Shown here: positions 10,707-22,348 of the stretch, in pieces
Layout: each line of letters begins with the position of its first letter
How positions within the stretch are numbered: position 1 is the first letter of the stretch
DNA from: Tilletia caries
Taxonomy: Eukaryota; Basidiomycota; Exobasidiomycetes; Tilletiales; Tilletiaceae
NCBI GenBank assembly: GCA_032718865.1
Contig: JALUTQ010000004.1
Location: 1,116,001-1,180,000, forward strand
Length of the DNA stretch: 64,000 bases
Reading direction: 5' to 3'
Program-made: the position numbers and the translations under genes
Notes under the pieces: generated by a model
Database searches by the model: none
What the model saw: only the letters and a program-made list of their open reading frames with translations
Told to the model about the DNA's origin: nothing

Positions 10707-12512
10707 TTGAGATCCACGTCGCGCTCTGTGGGAGGAGAAATGCCGAAACTGGGCGGCGAGGGCTCGTCGGCGAGTACAGACACGCTGCGGGCGTATCGTA
10801 CTCGGGCGACGTTGTCCTCTGGATCGGTTTCCGACGCCGAATCTGCATCGGTGTGCCGTTGTCGAGCATGAAGTACGGCTACCTGTCGGACCACCATAGA
10901 GAAGTGTTCGTCCTCCTCGTCGTTCTCGTCTTCCAGGCGGGCGAGGATGCGCTTGATGACACGAACCGTTGAAGCGCGACTGGGACAGTTGCTCTTAGCG
11001 TGCCCGGCCGTGTGACAAGCAAAGCACCGTCCTTGCTCCCGATCCAGCCTACGGGTCTCCTCATCGACCGGGCTCATAGAAGGAGCACGCGGTCGTGCCG
11101 ACTGAGTGTTGTCGAACTCTCTCGGCGCTGCCGCGTGAGTTCTCGCAGGCCGAGCTCGAGGGGGGTTGATGGAGGGAACCGGGGAGGAAGCTGGACGCTG
11201 GAGGAGTGCAATTGCTGTCCTTGTTCCGCGCTCCTTGCCGAGGAGTCTGGTGCGGTAGTCCGTCCAGTCCTGAGCTGCTTCCCGCGACGAGTCCAAAAGA
11301 ATGGCCCAATCCGGAGGGAGACCTTGATGAGCGGTCTGGATGGCGTCGGAGACCGTCTGTGTGGTCATGATCGAGTCGAGAGAGAAAGGTTCGAGGCTGA
11401 GGCTCCCACGGTTCACAGCTCGAGAGACGTGCAGCTCGGAGATGAGCTTGAGCTTGTCCGCAAGGTACACGTCGAGTCGCTCGCTCTCCGGCTTGAAGCG
11501 GCGATCATCGAGCTCTTCCCAGACCTGCGACTCGTTCCGAACGTAAGCCGAGAAAGCTCGAACTCGGAGCTCCTCGAGAGTCCTCGGGCGCGGCTTGAGC
11601 GTGTTGAACCAGTGTCTTGACGAGCCCTCGAAGCACCCGGGCAGGCCGGCGAACATCTCTGCTTCCGTGTACCGGGAGCACTCCATGTAGGTGACGAGTC
11701 CGGACCACCAGCTGTAGATGTCGTCGCCTTGCTCCGGGTTGAAGGTGCCGATGTCTTTGGACTTGGCGCGGAAGAAGCTGCGCGAGCTGTGACGCGGCTC
11801 TGCTTCTTCCTCCTCGTCCTCCATGCGAATCGCTGCGCCTACGGCAGGAGCTCGATCTGCTGGCGGGGCCGGCTCAGCGAAACGGAGATGCGGCGGGATC
11901 GGACCACGCGGGGTGTCTTCTGCGCCAAAGACCATGTGCGAAGCGGCAGAGACGCGAGGTGCTCGACGATGGTCGCCAGCAGTGGGAGTACTGGGTGTCC
12001 TGGATGGCACTGTCGGGGCTTGCTGCAGCTGGCCAAGCAGCGTCATGATCCGATCCATCTTGTCGTCGTGCCGCCGTTCGATGTCGGCTGCGAGCTGCTG
12101 GTGTCGACGGTCGGCATCTTGTAGGGCCTTGCGCAAGTCGGTCGATGCGCGTGCTTCAGAGATGCGCAGCATGCTCTGGACTTGGCCCACACTCAGAGAG
12201 GAGTCTTCGGACCCCGACTGCTGAGGTTCGTCCTCTTCATCCTCGGCGGTCGGACGGAGAGACGATCGTGGTGGAGGCTGGTCGACAGCAATGGATGTGT
12301 CGACAAGCTCCTCAGAGATGGTCCTTCTGGTGCCCCCGCTGATCGGGCGGGGATGATGAGGTCTCGGTGGCTGGAATGGGCGCGCGAGGGACAGCCAGAC
12401 TCGAGGGCGGGACGCCTTCAGATGGGAGCCTTGCTGTAGCGCTGACGCTGCGCGTTCCGGTGCGACCGGGCCTGGGGTTGGGGTTCGCGGTCCCCTTGGA
12501 TGGCTGTGACAT
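10622..12512 (-). CDS. Retrotransposon gag
   Basis: Starts at ATG 12512 (MSQPSKGTANP) and reads about 60 codons. It then needs a +1 shift at the G5 run 12333-12337, after which one frame continues to the stop at 10622. A Gln/Arg-rich coiled region near 12040-12150 precedes the capsid-like domain (WWSGLVTYMECSRYTEAEMF and what follows). A zinc knuckle CFACHTAGHAKSNC (CX2CX4HX4C) lies near 11000-11045, the nucleocapsid signature. The protease frame is reached by another +1 shift at 10703-10706, before the gag stop. Confidence 0.85.
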
Positions 12513-12662
12513 ATCTATTGCGAGTAGAAAGCAAGCGGTGTGATCAGCACTGCTTTGACAAGGCCAGATAGCCTGAGGAATGGCCTTCCCTCAGGAGCCT
12601 ATCAAGGCTGAAGCCAACTCACTGTCAGAGGTTGGGTTCCAGGTATACCGTGGAGGGGATCT

Positions 12663-12679
12663 TGAGAGCGGAGCTACCA
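12663..12679 (-). other. Putative primer binding site of the retrotransposon
   Basis: Two bases inside the 5' LTR the element's strand reads TGGTAGCTCCGCTCTC. It begins with TGG, which pairs to a tRNA CCA end, at the normal PBS position. I cannot say which tRNA serves as primer. Confidence 0.5.
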
Positions 12680-12681
12680 AT

Positions 12682-12816
12682 TGTAAGGATTAACGCGAAT
12701 GAAGTCTGTGGTTCTATTCCAGAAGTAACAGGGGCATGGGTGCGTTTACATGTGCATGAGAAGCGTGGGAACTATGTGGAGGGTGACCGTCGCGTGGTCA
12801 TGGAGAGCTTGTTACA
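12682..12816 (-). repeat. 5' LTR of the retrotransposon (135 bp)
   Basis: Identical to the left LTR except one transition. As the 5' LTR on the minus strand it should contain the element's promoter. It is followed by the CTTCA duplication at 12817-12821. Confidence 0.95.
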
Positions 12817-14094
12817 CTTCAACTCCAATGGGCCATGGCGCGCGAAAAGGACGTGGTTATAATTCACGACATGCTCCGGTCGGGGCCGGTGGAGCCTGCC
12901 TGCAGACTGGAGGAGTGGTCTTCCTTGTGCTCTGAACGTCGGAACAAAAGGAAAAGTCAGTGTCCAGTGAGTAGTGGTGAGAGTCTTTTGAGCTTCTTTC
13001 TCCTGCAGCAGGCCCCGGAGACGCTGAGGCAGTTGTGCTCGGCGCCAAGTTCTGGCAGGGTCGGTGCCCACAGCGGCATAAGCCAAATTCTTCATTTCTA
13101 CCTCCTCCTCGCTCCTTCTGCCACCGGGACGAGACGCGGACACATCACACAGGTGACAGGACAAACCTCCATCTCTCCCCAGCGAAGACACGAACACGAA
13201 GGTCACCTTCCTACTGCGGGGACGTCATCGTGCAATGCAATAACCCTTGGGCTGAAACCAAATCGCCGGGACACCCGAACCGCTCGAACCAACAACGATA
13301 AAAAGCATCTTTCGATGTGGTAACAAGATGAGTGGAACTGACGATAATGTTTGGGCGGTGCTGCTGATTCACACAAGTATGTAAGTCGACGATGCCGCGC
13401 TGCCCGCTGCCCGCCTGGAGTATTTTTGACGGTGAGGTCGACTTACGAGTGACGGTGAGGGGTGAGGGTCAGCAGCGAGACAAACGCTATGGTCATGCTG
13501 ATCGCTGACCGCGCTGACAGGCAATGGAACACTTGATGAAATGAGGGTCTGAAGGTGTGAAGGTGCCAAGCGCCCGCCAACGTCCTGCGCAAAGAGTGCC
13601 CAGCCGTGCTCCAGCATCTTGGCCTCAGCGCCTCAGGCCTCAGCGCTCCTCATCGCCTCAGCATCATGGACGCAACGCAAGGTGACAATCTGAGCATCAT
13701 AATATGAATCCACTCGCCGGCTGCCTCTGGAACTGGACGCCTGCTGGCAGCTGGATGGATGCCCGATGCTCAAAGTCATGCAGGAAGATGCAGGTCGCAC
13801 TATTGTTTACGCTGACAGCCGATGAGATATGAGAAGTGGCACGCTTATAAATTTCATCTCCGCTCTGACCGCCGCCTGGGCTTCAAGCTTCAAGCAAGCA
13901 TGTCTCCAGTCTCCGCCGCGCTCCACTCTCGTAGGGGCGTCCGAGACTCGAGAGTACGAGTATATATAAAGGCGTCCAAGCGTGACAGCTGCGATAAGCA
14001 AGTCGTCCCCTCCATTTCTCCCCCTCCAGATTTCGAATACAGAGCGCGACGAGCTCCTCCTCTTGGTAAACAGCCACTCAGTGATACATAAGTC
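12817..14094. other. Intergenic stretch with a TATA box near its right end
   Basis: No gene is supported. It holds a 10-bp perfect inverted repeat (GTAAGTCGAC at 13381-13390 and GTCGACTTAC at 13437-13446) and a short cluster of GCCTCAGC-like repeats at 13621-13665. A strong TATATATAAA at 13961-13970 lies about 125 bp before the ubiquitin-fold gene. Confidence 0.5.
13961..13970 (+). promoter_or_regulatory. TATA box of the ubiquitin-fold gene
   Basis: TATATATAAA about 125 bp upstream of the ATG at 14095, at a normal fungal TATA-to-start distance. Confidence 0.6.
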
Positions 14095-15017
14095 ATGGCA
14101 TCTTCAACAGTCCAGGTCCCTCCTACTCAACAGGCAGGCAAGTTGATCAGATTGGACATCTTGCTCTGCACCAGCCAGCGTAACGCTTGGGTCTTCCACC
14201 CTCACGATAGCGTATCCAAAATCAAGCACACCGTGTGCTCCAGCTGGCCAGCGGGTGAGTGGCAGAGACCCGGATAGCCATAACATCATGAGGAAACTCG
14301 CATGCTGATCCAAGAATGCTTCTCCTCCTTCAAGAATGGCCTCAACCCTCGCCATCTCCGTCCCTCTTGCGCTTGCTCCATCTCGGACGCTTCTGGGATG
14401 ACGACCAAGCCCAGCTTGTCTCTCACAAATTGCCCCTCGGTCGAACGACAGTCGTGCACATGATCATTCGGCCGGTCTACGCGTCGGGTACGGCATCTTC
14501 GTCGTCTAATGGGAAAGCGGGAGCATCCGCGTCCGGGCCAGGTCTGCGGACTGCTCCGGGTGGCAGTGGGCTTTGGGCTCGATTGAATGGGAAAGAGGCA
14601 AGCACAAGTCATGCACAGGATTCGACTGCCAGTCCCGTCTCCGGTTCCTCGTCCCCCTCCACTGTGCCCCTATCGCCACCAACTTCGCCAGCGCAAGGGT
14701 CCAAGCGCAAAGATTCCGCCTCCGACAGACTCGCCGAAGCGAATGCGAGCCATGAAAGCACTCAGGAAAAACAAGCGCCACGGCTGTGCGGTTCGGAGAC
14801 CTTTAGCAGCATGATCACGGATCATCCTGCAGACGCGGTTCTACAGGCGGATCCTGCTGCGGCGACGACAGCGCCTGCACCCGCTCAGATTGGGTCCAGA
14901 GGTGAGGACAGCAAGGAAGGCGCACAATTGGGCAGTAGCGGTCCACGTGCCGCGCGAGACGGTCGCGAGGACGAGGTCGTGGGAGGTGGATGCTGTGGCG
15001 GATGCATTATCTGCTGA
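14095..15017 (+). CDS. Membrane-anchored ubiquitin-fold protein (UBL3/MUB-like), prenylated
   Basis: Small ubiquitin-like proteins of this family are lipid-anchored to the plasma membrane; they influence protein sorting and E2 recruitment. Two exons, 14095-14254 and 14335-15017, give 280 residues. The ubiquitin fold covers about residues 15-115: LIRLDILLCTSQRNAWVFHP, then the LLRLLHLGRF and LPLGRTTVVHMI blocks that mark the UBL3 group. A Ser/Ala-rich, probably disordered segment of about 150 residues follows. The protein ends CCGGCIIC, where CIIC is a CaaX box with extra upstream cysteines for palmitoylation. Plant and animal relatives are near 120 residues, so the long linker is unusual. The acceptor at 14334 was chosen because it alone keeps the UBL3 frame. 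Confidence 0.82.
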
Positions 15018-15582
15018 ACCTGCCCGCCCCCAATCCTTCGTCGCGCGTGTTTTCCGCCTCTGGGCGAATCAAGACGGCTGCATTTTCTACATCAAAGCGG
15101 TCGACGAACGCGTCAGACTTTTTCACCTACGTCAAAAAGGGCCAAGGAGCTCTATCTGCTTCCTCATGGCCCTCAATCGCGTCACATCACCTTTTGGGCT
15201 TCCGTTTTCACCTCTCTTCACGGCTTTCACGACTGCATCTTAACGACCAGCGACGAATCCAACGCCTGTACGCATACCCCCCCTGTTCTCTCCAAGGACA
15301 GCATTTTCCCCCTCGTGCTTTTTCTACAGCTCTCTCGGCCTTTCTTCGCGCATGGCCATTCGCTCTCATAATACTGTTACCTGTGTTCTCCTTCAGCCTG
15401 TGTATTTAGCATCTTTCGTGTGTACTCATCATCGCATGCAAAGGACACGGTGTGCAAAGTCATGCATACAAGTCCAGGAACGAGGAAGGTGTGCAGGGAT
15501 TGAAGACGTATGGAAGAGCATACATGCATTCACACGTCGACGGTGAGCCCGTCCAACGAACGCTTCGGCCGGTAAGCATCGT

Positions 15583-17011
15583 TCAGGTGTCGAAGAAGTC
15601 ATCATTCTCAACTCCACCACCTCCGCCCGATGGCGTGGAGGCCGCGGCCGACACGGAGCCTGCCTCATTCTTCTTGCGTGATGGGCGATCGTTGTTATTC
15701 TTGCTCTTCTTCCGTGGCGGGAGCTCCGACGCCGCCTTGTCCGCCTTAGCAGGCGGTGGAGGCCGTGACCGTTTCGACGCCGCTTGTTTTCCTTCTTCTT
15801 TCCCTCGCGGACGCTTCTCCGTCCGATTTGCTGTGCCTGTCCCCGTCCCTGTACCTGTCCCGGCCGCGGACTTCGGCGCGGTCCCATTCGCCGGTTTCAG
15901 AGACTCGTCCTTCTCTGGTTCGCTGCTGATCTCGCCCGCCGCCATGGCTTTCTCCACCCAGGCTCGATGTGATCGGGCAAATTCGATGCGGCGGAGATGC
16001 CGCCGGGTCGGAGTGTTCGATTTGGACTTCTGCGCGGCGGGTGCGCCATCGCCCTTCCCTGCCGCTTCCTCATCTTCGGAATCAGACTCTTCGTCATCTT
16101 CCTCTTCATCGTCGTCCTCATCATCCTTGGCGCCGGCCCGACCTCGTTGCTTTGACGGCTGGGCAGGGTCAAAGTCTGGGGCCGTCTTGTAGAACCGGGA
16201 ATATCTCTCCAACGGCGGCCAATGCTGCGGTAATCGAGGAGATTCCGATAAAGTACAACGAGTGAGCAAGCTGTTATCTTTCCCAACATTCTGAAAGATT
16301 TGTACGTACCAATGTGTAGTTCAAAATAACTCGGAACTGTTGCAGCTGCGCCTTGGTCTCCTCCAGTTTGGTCTTCCACTCCGCCTGATCATCTTCTCCG
16401 GACGCGAGCATTTTCTCTGCGCGTTCTTCGAGGGTGAGCAGTGTCCGAATCTTGCGCGTCGCTTTGATCGAGTCTGTTATCCGATGTCAAGGCCCATCAC
16501 ACAGCCAAGTCAAGTGAGCAAAGCGAGCGAGGACGGAGGAGAGGACGAGAAGTCACTCACCAAAGAAAATCATTTTCTTGTTCTTCGCGCCAATATCTCT
16601 GGCCAGATTCTCTGCCTCCTTGGACTTGACATCCTCATCGAGCGCAATCAGTTTCCGCTCCGCCTCTTGCCTCGTCTCCGGATTGAGGTCCTCCCGCGCC
16701 AGGAGCCGCTTGGTCTGTCGGATGGAAGCCTTGAGCTTGTTCAGCCCGGGCAGCGCTGGGGCGTCTGTCATCCCGTTTGCGTGCTGATGGGCATGATTGG
16801 CTCGGTTGTGATTCTGGCGCGGTCCGCCGCTTCCGTCGCTGTTGTTCCTTGGAGGTTGTCCAGCGGCGGCTGGCTGTTTCGCATATGGCTTTGTCTGCTT
16901 CTTTCCCGCCTGCGCGTCGTTCTGTGCGCCTCGACGACCCGCGCTGCCCGCCGCTGCCGTCGCCGCCGCCGTGTCCACCGCCTTGCCTTTGCCTTTGAAG
17001 TCCTTTCCCAT
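15583..17011 (-). CDS. EFG1: rRNA-processing protein EFG1
   Basis: Nucleolar factor needed for early 18S rRNA maturation. Three exons, 16561-17011, 16310-16473 and 15583-16224, give 418 residues. Residues about 70-230 carry the family pattern: LNKLKASIRQTKRLL, ETRQEAERKLIALDEDV and KNKKMIFFG, then IKATRKIRTL and the HWPPLERYSRFYK stretch. These are the coiled-coil helices and the aromatic motif of Efg1. The C-terminal third is acidic (Asp/Glu/Ser runs), then Lys/Arg-rich with nuclear-signal-like segments, and includes a (GT)n dipeptide run. Start 17011 is the first ATG before a Lys/Gly-rich N-terminus; a TCAC-repeat promoter lies 63-91 bp upstream. Divergent to SPT7. Confidence 0.88.
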
Positions 17012-17657
17012 TTGCGCGCGTTGCTTCAAGCTGAATGCTGTTGGAAAGAGCCATCGGGCTTCCAACTTTTTTTGAGTGAGCGAGTGAGTGAGTGAGTGAG
17101 CGATCGTGTGGAGGTCGAGATTCCCACGCACGGTGTCGCGAGTCCCATATGTCATTCCCCTCCACACTCAGATCCATCCCAGCTCATTCCAGAAGCCGTC
17201 CGCCTGGCATAGGATCAACGAATCCACCTCGACGCTCACGAACGACCCCGCGCGAAGTCAAGCTTGATCGGTGCCCCGTGTCCCAGCGCACCCTCTCCCG
17301 GTCTCGGATTGAAAATCGAAGCGCGCATTGCCGAGATACAGAGCTTCTCCTCACCACCCTCCGCCTGTCCACCAATCTCCTCAACTCAGGTCATCTTGAG
17401 GTCGATCAGGACTGTCTTGACGAGCTCCTACCAATCGCTAGAGGACGGCTGTGAAGGTTGCGCGTGCATCTGCGCTGGTCCTGGTGCTGCCATACGACAT
17501 TGGCAGCTCGCTGGGCGATGCTCAAGCTGCTCTGAGGCAATCCAATTCCAACCCTCGCGAAACATCGACACAGAACAGCACCGACACAACACATTCGAGC
17601 GCAAGTGGGCACCGCTTTCAAAGCACCCAGCAGCGTCCCTAGTGACGGTCTGCAAAC
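17012..17657. promoter_or_regulatory. Divergent promoter between EFG1 and SPT7 with TCAC repeat
   Basis: About 650 bp between divergent starts. On the EFG1 strand, 17074-17102 reads as a run of CTCAC/TCAC repeats with one CGCTC interruption. No separate gene is supported. Confidence 0.55.
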
Positions 17658-20600
17658 ATGAAAGTAAGTCGTGCCGTCTACGCGCCCCTAAGTGCTGGCG
17701 AGATGCGGAGCTGACATACTCTGTCTCGCCTCCCTCCTACCTCCAGTACCTGCTCCAAGCCATCGAGGCTCGCAGGGAGCATATAAGGCTCAACGATCCC
17801 GAGCTCAGACGTCTCCTCACCGACGTTCGCAGGGGAAGGGTGAGTTCCCGAGCCCGAAGCCCGATAAATCGTGGTCGTGCCGATTGTATGCGGCTGACAA
17901 CCTTCCTTCTTGACTCCTTCTCACCATTCCGCAACTTGCGTCAGGACGAGCGAGAAGAGTTCTTAGAGTCAATAGATCGCATACTCACTGAGCTTCGGAA
18001 CTACACGGTGAGAGCTCAATATGCGGCGGCACTACCATTCGCCGCCATTACCCCCGTCTTCTTGGCTGAATGCTAAGCTTTCATCCTCGTCCTTTCGCTC
18101 GGGTCAGGAACACTCACAAGCCTTTCTCAACCGAGTCTCCAAGCGCGAAGCGCCAGATTACTACGATGTCATCAAACATCCCATGGATCTCTCTACGATG
18201 CAGAAAAAGGTCAAGACCGGAAGCTATAAGAACAAGAAGCAGTTTGCCCACGACCTCGACTTAATTTGGGACAACTGCCTCACGTACAACTCAGATCCCG
18301 TGAGTTTTGCTCTCCTCTTGGATGCGTAAAAGGGTCATGTTGTTGACTTGACGATGCCTTACCCGCGCATGTATGTGTATTGCAGAGCCATCCCTTGCGC
18401 CGAAGCGTCCAGTTCATGCGGAAAAAGGCCAACCATCTGCTTGACTTCATATCCGACAAGAGCGAGGTCAAGGACGTCCTAGAACAGTGGGCAGCCAATG
18501 AGAAGACGGCGGCGGAAGAGGAAGCTGCCGCTAAGGCCGCAGCTGCAGCAGCAGCTTCTGCTGATGGTGCTGAAGCGGGGCCCGATGGTGCACAGACGGG
18601 GACGCCGAAGGAAGGGCCGGAGCTGGAGGTCGGAAGCGGTAAGTGCTTCTGTGTTGATGACGAAGATGCAGCGTTGGGGTGAACGTTGCAACACTGAGGC
18701 TGATGCATGCGTTTCGAAACCTAGACTCATTCATGTCGCCAAGCTTGAGGTATTTGGGTACACACAGTAGGAGGCCGTCCAATCTGACCGTGAGCGAACC
18801 CATATTTCTTCAAAACAGTGACTTGAATGTGCCTGACTCACTTGAGAGTTCTTTCTCACAGTTTGTGCGGCAATCTGCTGCGGCCAGTCCAGATGTCCCT
18901 TTCGAACAACGACCCGCGCTCGTTCGGACAGTGGAAGGAATGTCGATGTTCGAAACTCTCGACAGAACTTTGGCTCGCTTCGAAGCCACTGCCTTTGACA
19001 TCTATGAGCCCGAAGCTGGACCCAGCAGTCGGCCGATGGGCCCAGCCTTGTTACCGCCGACGCCTTCAGCATCGGCGGCGCACGATGCAACGGCACTATC
19101 AGTCATCCCGCAAAGCTCGCTAACTTGGGACACGCATGCGACAGCGGAGATGCACGGAGCTGTGATGAACCTGAAAACGCTGGGGGATGAGGCGCATACG
19201 AATGCGCTCGATGTAGCTCTTCGGTTGGCACGCCCGGTATTACCAGGGCGGGAGGAAGAGAAAAAGGGCAAGGGGGCTGAGGGGGAGACTTCGGTGCACC
19301 TGATGGATGTCGTGCAAGAAGAAGAGGGTGAGAATGGAGCTGAGGGAGGAGCAGGAGGGGAAAAGGGGATAAATGGACACGCAGCTGCGGAAGTGGCAGA
19401 CGTGACCGTGGTGGACGCGAAGTCTGCTTCTCCTTCCAATCGTCTTTCATCGCCGGCCGGCGCTTCGCCTCTCGAACAGGACTCTCCCTCCAAAAAGAAA
19501 AATGCCAAAGGCAAGGAGAAGGCTGCAGACTCGGCGCCCTTCCCCAACCCACTGGAAGCGACAGCTGGCGACCTTGATGTGCGCGGAACCTCAGAATGGG
19601 GCGAAGCTGCCCTTCCGCGCACCATGCCGGACGCGATGGCCTGGTGGACCGCCTGCTCGACCGACAACCTGATTGCGAATGGCATTCCCGCGATCTCCTC
19701 CAATCGATCCGAGCTGATGCTCGTCGCGCTGGAAGATGCGGTGGATGCGGGCGTACCGAGTCATCGGAAGGCGAAGAGGAGGAGAATCGTCAAATCGTGG
19801 AGGTCGGCTGCTCCTGCGGCATCTCATTCGACTGCGACGACGTCTGCTGCTGCTGCGGGAGCGGGAGTGGCTACTGCCCCTCCTGCAACAATCGCGGCGC
19901 ACCCGGAGAAGGACCCTACGGAAACTCCGGGCAGTGCGTCTGTCCCTCCAGAGGACCGATCTCCGACAGATGACCAAGAAATGGAGTCGAGTGGCACAGG
20001 ACAGAATGGGACTGTGTCAAGAGAAGGCGCTGCACAAGCTGTGGGTGCGAATGGCCGCGGGCCGGAGGCGGCGGCGGGTTCGGCAACGGCCGCAACACTC
20101 GCTCCGGCTCCAGCACCAGCACAGCCTGTCATTGGTGTGCGGGAGGTGCGGGGTATGCGCGCCAAGGTTGAGGGAAACATTGCAACGATCATGCATTTGC
20201 GTAAGATCCACAGAAAATTTGGCGCCCTGGCTACAGCTTCAGAGGTAAGTGCAAAATACGCTCTTTACTTCCGCTCATTAGGCGATGTCTTGAACCTCGG
20301 ATTTCGTTTGCCTACACAGATTGAAGCACCGCTTCCCACCTGGCTCAAGACAACATCTTCGGACGAAGAATCAGACGACCCGCCATCTGCGGACGAGGAT
20401 TCTGCTGACGAAGATGCGCCCAATACATTTCGATCCTCTACAACCGGGTCTTTCTCGATCCCGCCACCGCCTGAGGGCCACACGTACGAAGCGCCCTTCT
20501 CCAAACTCACTGCCACTGCCTCGCGATCCAACATGCGCACACATGTCCAGACGCTCCTGGCGCACGTGGGGTTTGAGGGTTCACATGCGGCTCCCGTTGA

Positions 20601-21919
20601 TGTGCTTACGCACGTCGCATCGGACTTCCTCCTTAGCATGGGTCGTACGCTGAGACTGTACGCGGATCGATGTGCACAGCAGATGAGTGCAGAGGTGAGT
20701 CTTCCGTGGCCGGAGGTTTGGTAGTCAGGTACGTGACATTGGATTGAATGCTTTTTCGTCGTGCATTTGCAGGAGATGATATTACACAGTATCAGAGAGA
20801 ACGGAGCTGGTGATGTTCCCAGTTTGGAAGCCTATGTCAAGGACGATGTGGAGCGGTACGGCATAAAGCTGACCCAGCTGCTCGGGAAGCTGAGGCAGTC
20901 GTACAAGGACCAACTTAATGTAAGTGGGGGGTTTGACACCTGTGGAATGTGGAAGATGGAGGAGTTTTCGAGAAGCGTCATTGTACTGACCCCGTGTGTG
21001 CGCTTCTAAAGTCGGCGGATCGTGGTGTCATTCAAGACGATGCGCTGTTTGCGGACGATGGAGCCGCTTTCCAAAGGTGTGTATTTCTCTCACAAATAAG
21101 GAAGGCAGTGACAGGATCTGACTGACATTCATGCTCTCCAAACTTCGCAGCGGCTTTTTCATGGATGAGCTCGGCGATGACTACCTCGGCTTCAAGGCAT
21201 TGGGACTGGACCAAGAATTGGGAGTCTCAGGCCTTAGTATACCCAGTCGACTGTTTCATGGACGGAGCATGGGCAATCGCGCAGCTCCTCAAGGCAGGTG
21301 TGTTCAAACTTCCGTCCGGACTGGATGTTTGTCGTGGCTAACGTTCATCTATTGTGTGTGTGACAGTGCAAGTGCGAAGGAGAACGTGCCCTTTCCTCCC
21401 CCTCCTACTTTCATTCCACTCTCGTCGGGAGGAATCACCCTTCAGATCGGCCTTCTGCAAGACTGGTATCGCCAGCGATTGCGCGAGCGAAAGGAAGAGG
21501 CTCGTCTCGGCCGGGAGGACGGAGATCCCGCCGCCGACCCTGCCGATGATGAAGACGACGAAGATGGAGACGATGACGATGAACAAGTGCGAGGAATTCT
21601 CGCGGACGAAGAGCCGGAGAAGACTCGGATCAAGGTCCCGCCGACGGGACGGATCCCACGGCGGACGATGTGGGACCCTGCCGCCAAAGATGCGCCTGCT
21701 CCTACGCTCGTACATGCCGACGGTCCGGGCGCAAAGGGCCTGTCGGAACTGAGTGGGAAAGACGTTTCGAACGCCAAAGATGGTGGCGCTGATGGTGAAG
21801 GGGGTATGGGTACCAACGGGAAGAAGCGGAAGGGTGAGATTGGGGGCGGAGATGGTGAAGCAACTCCAGGGAAAGGAGCAAAGAAGAAGAAGAAGAAGAT
21901 ATTGATTGCGGTTGCGTGA
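17658..21919 (+). CDS. SPT7: SAGA complex subunit Spt7 (bromodomain and histone fold)
   Basis: Scaffold subunit of the SAGA transcription coactivator. I assemble 12 exons ending at the stop 21917-21919; the model is about 1,137 residues. Early exons: 17658-17663, 17747-17839, 17945-18007, 18108-18299, 18386-18638 and 18725-20244. Then come 20320-20694, 20773-20919, 21012-21076, 21151-21297 and 21367-21919. The first exon is only ATGAAA. The bromodomain is near residues 55-150 ([38 protein letters not shown]). A long acidic/Ala-rich region follows, with the Spt7 block [13 protein letters not shown] histone-fold (Bromo_TP) is encoded near 20460-20920 ([25 protein letters not shown] in part, then [10 protein letters not shown]). 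The C-terminus has Asp/Glu runs and a poly-Lys tail. Identification is firm; the first exon is the least certain part. Confidence 0.9.
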
Positions 21920-22348
21920 GGCCACTCATTGGGCCGATGGACATCGGCTGTCGTTCGTTTTTCCCTTCCTTGTCCCCCTCCCTTCGTCCCTCACTTTTTC
22001 TCTCCTTGTTACCTTGCTGATCATTTTTGAGTGCATTGCCCCCAGTCCTTCTCTCGCAAAGACCCTTTGTACTTGCCCGTTCGCTTACCTGTACTATCGC
22101 ATCGTGTTCAGCATTGTCGACGAACCTTGGACGCATCACTTGTCTCAAGCGCAGTTTGATGGCCTCTCGCTCTCGGAATGACTCGGATGGCACTCAGGCG
22201 GGTGGAAAGGGGGACTAAGATGCATTCCAGTGACTTGACGGTGGCATTGCAGTTCTGAAAAGGAAACGAGATCAAGGATACAGGCATGTCAGTACAGAGT
22301 GAGCCGCGGCGCCGTTCCCCAGAGCTCGTGGTGTCAAAGCTGACGGAC

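Larger units (their letters stand above)
6288..12816 (-). mobile_element. Ty3/gypsy LTR retrotransposon, chromovirus-like, 6.53 kb
   Basis: A complete element read on the minus strand: 5' LTR at the right, then leader, gag, protease, reverse transcriptase, RNase H, integrase with a chromodomain-like tail, and 3' LTR at the left. The order RT-RH-IN defines Ty3/gypsy. The two 135-bp LTRs differ at one base (G at about 6406 versus A at about 12800), which suggests a recent insertion. Despite this the coding region is broken into five frames by four +1 shifts, each at a short homopolymer: GGGGG near 12333-12337, GGGG near 10703-10706, AAAGG near 9948-9953 and AAAAA near 8434-8438 (minus-strand bases). 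At most one of these is likely to be programmed. The element is flanked by a CTTCA duplication. Confidence 0.95.
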
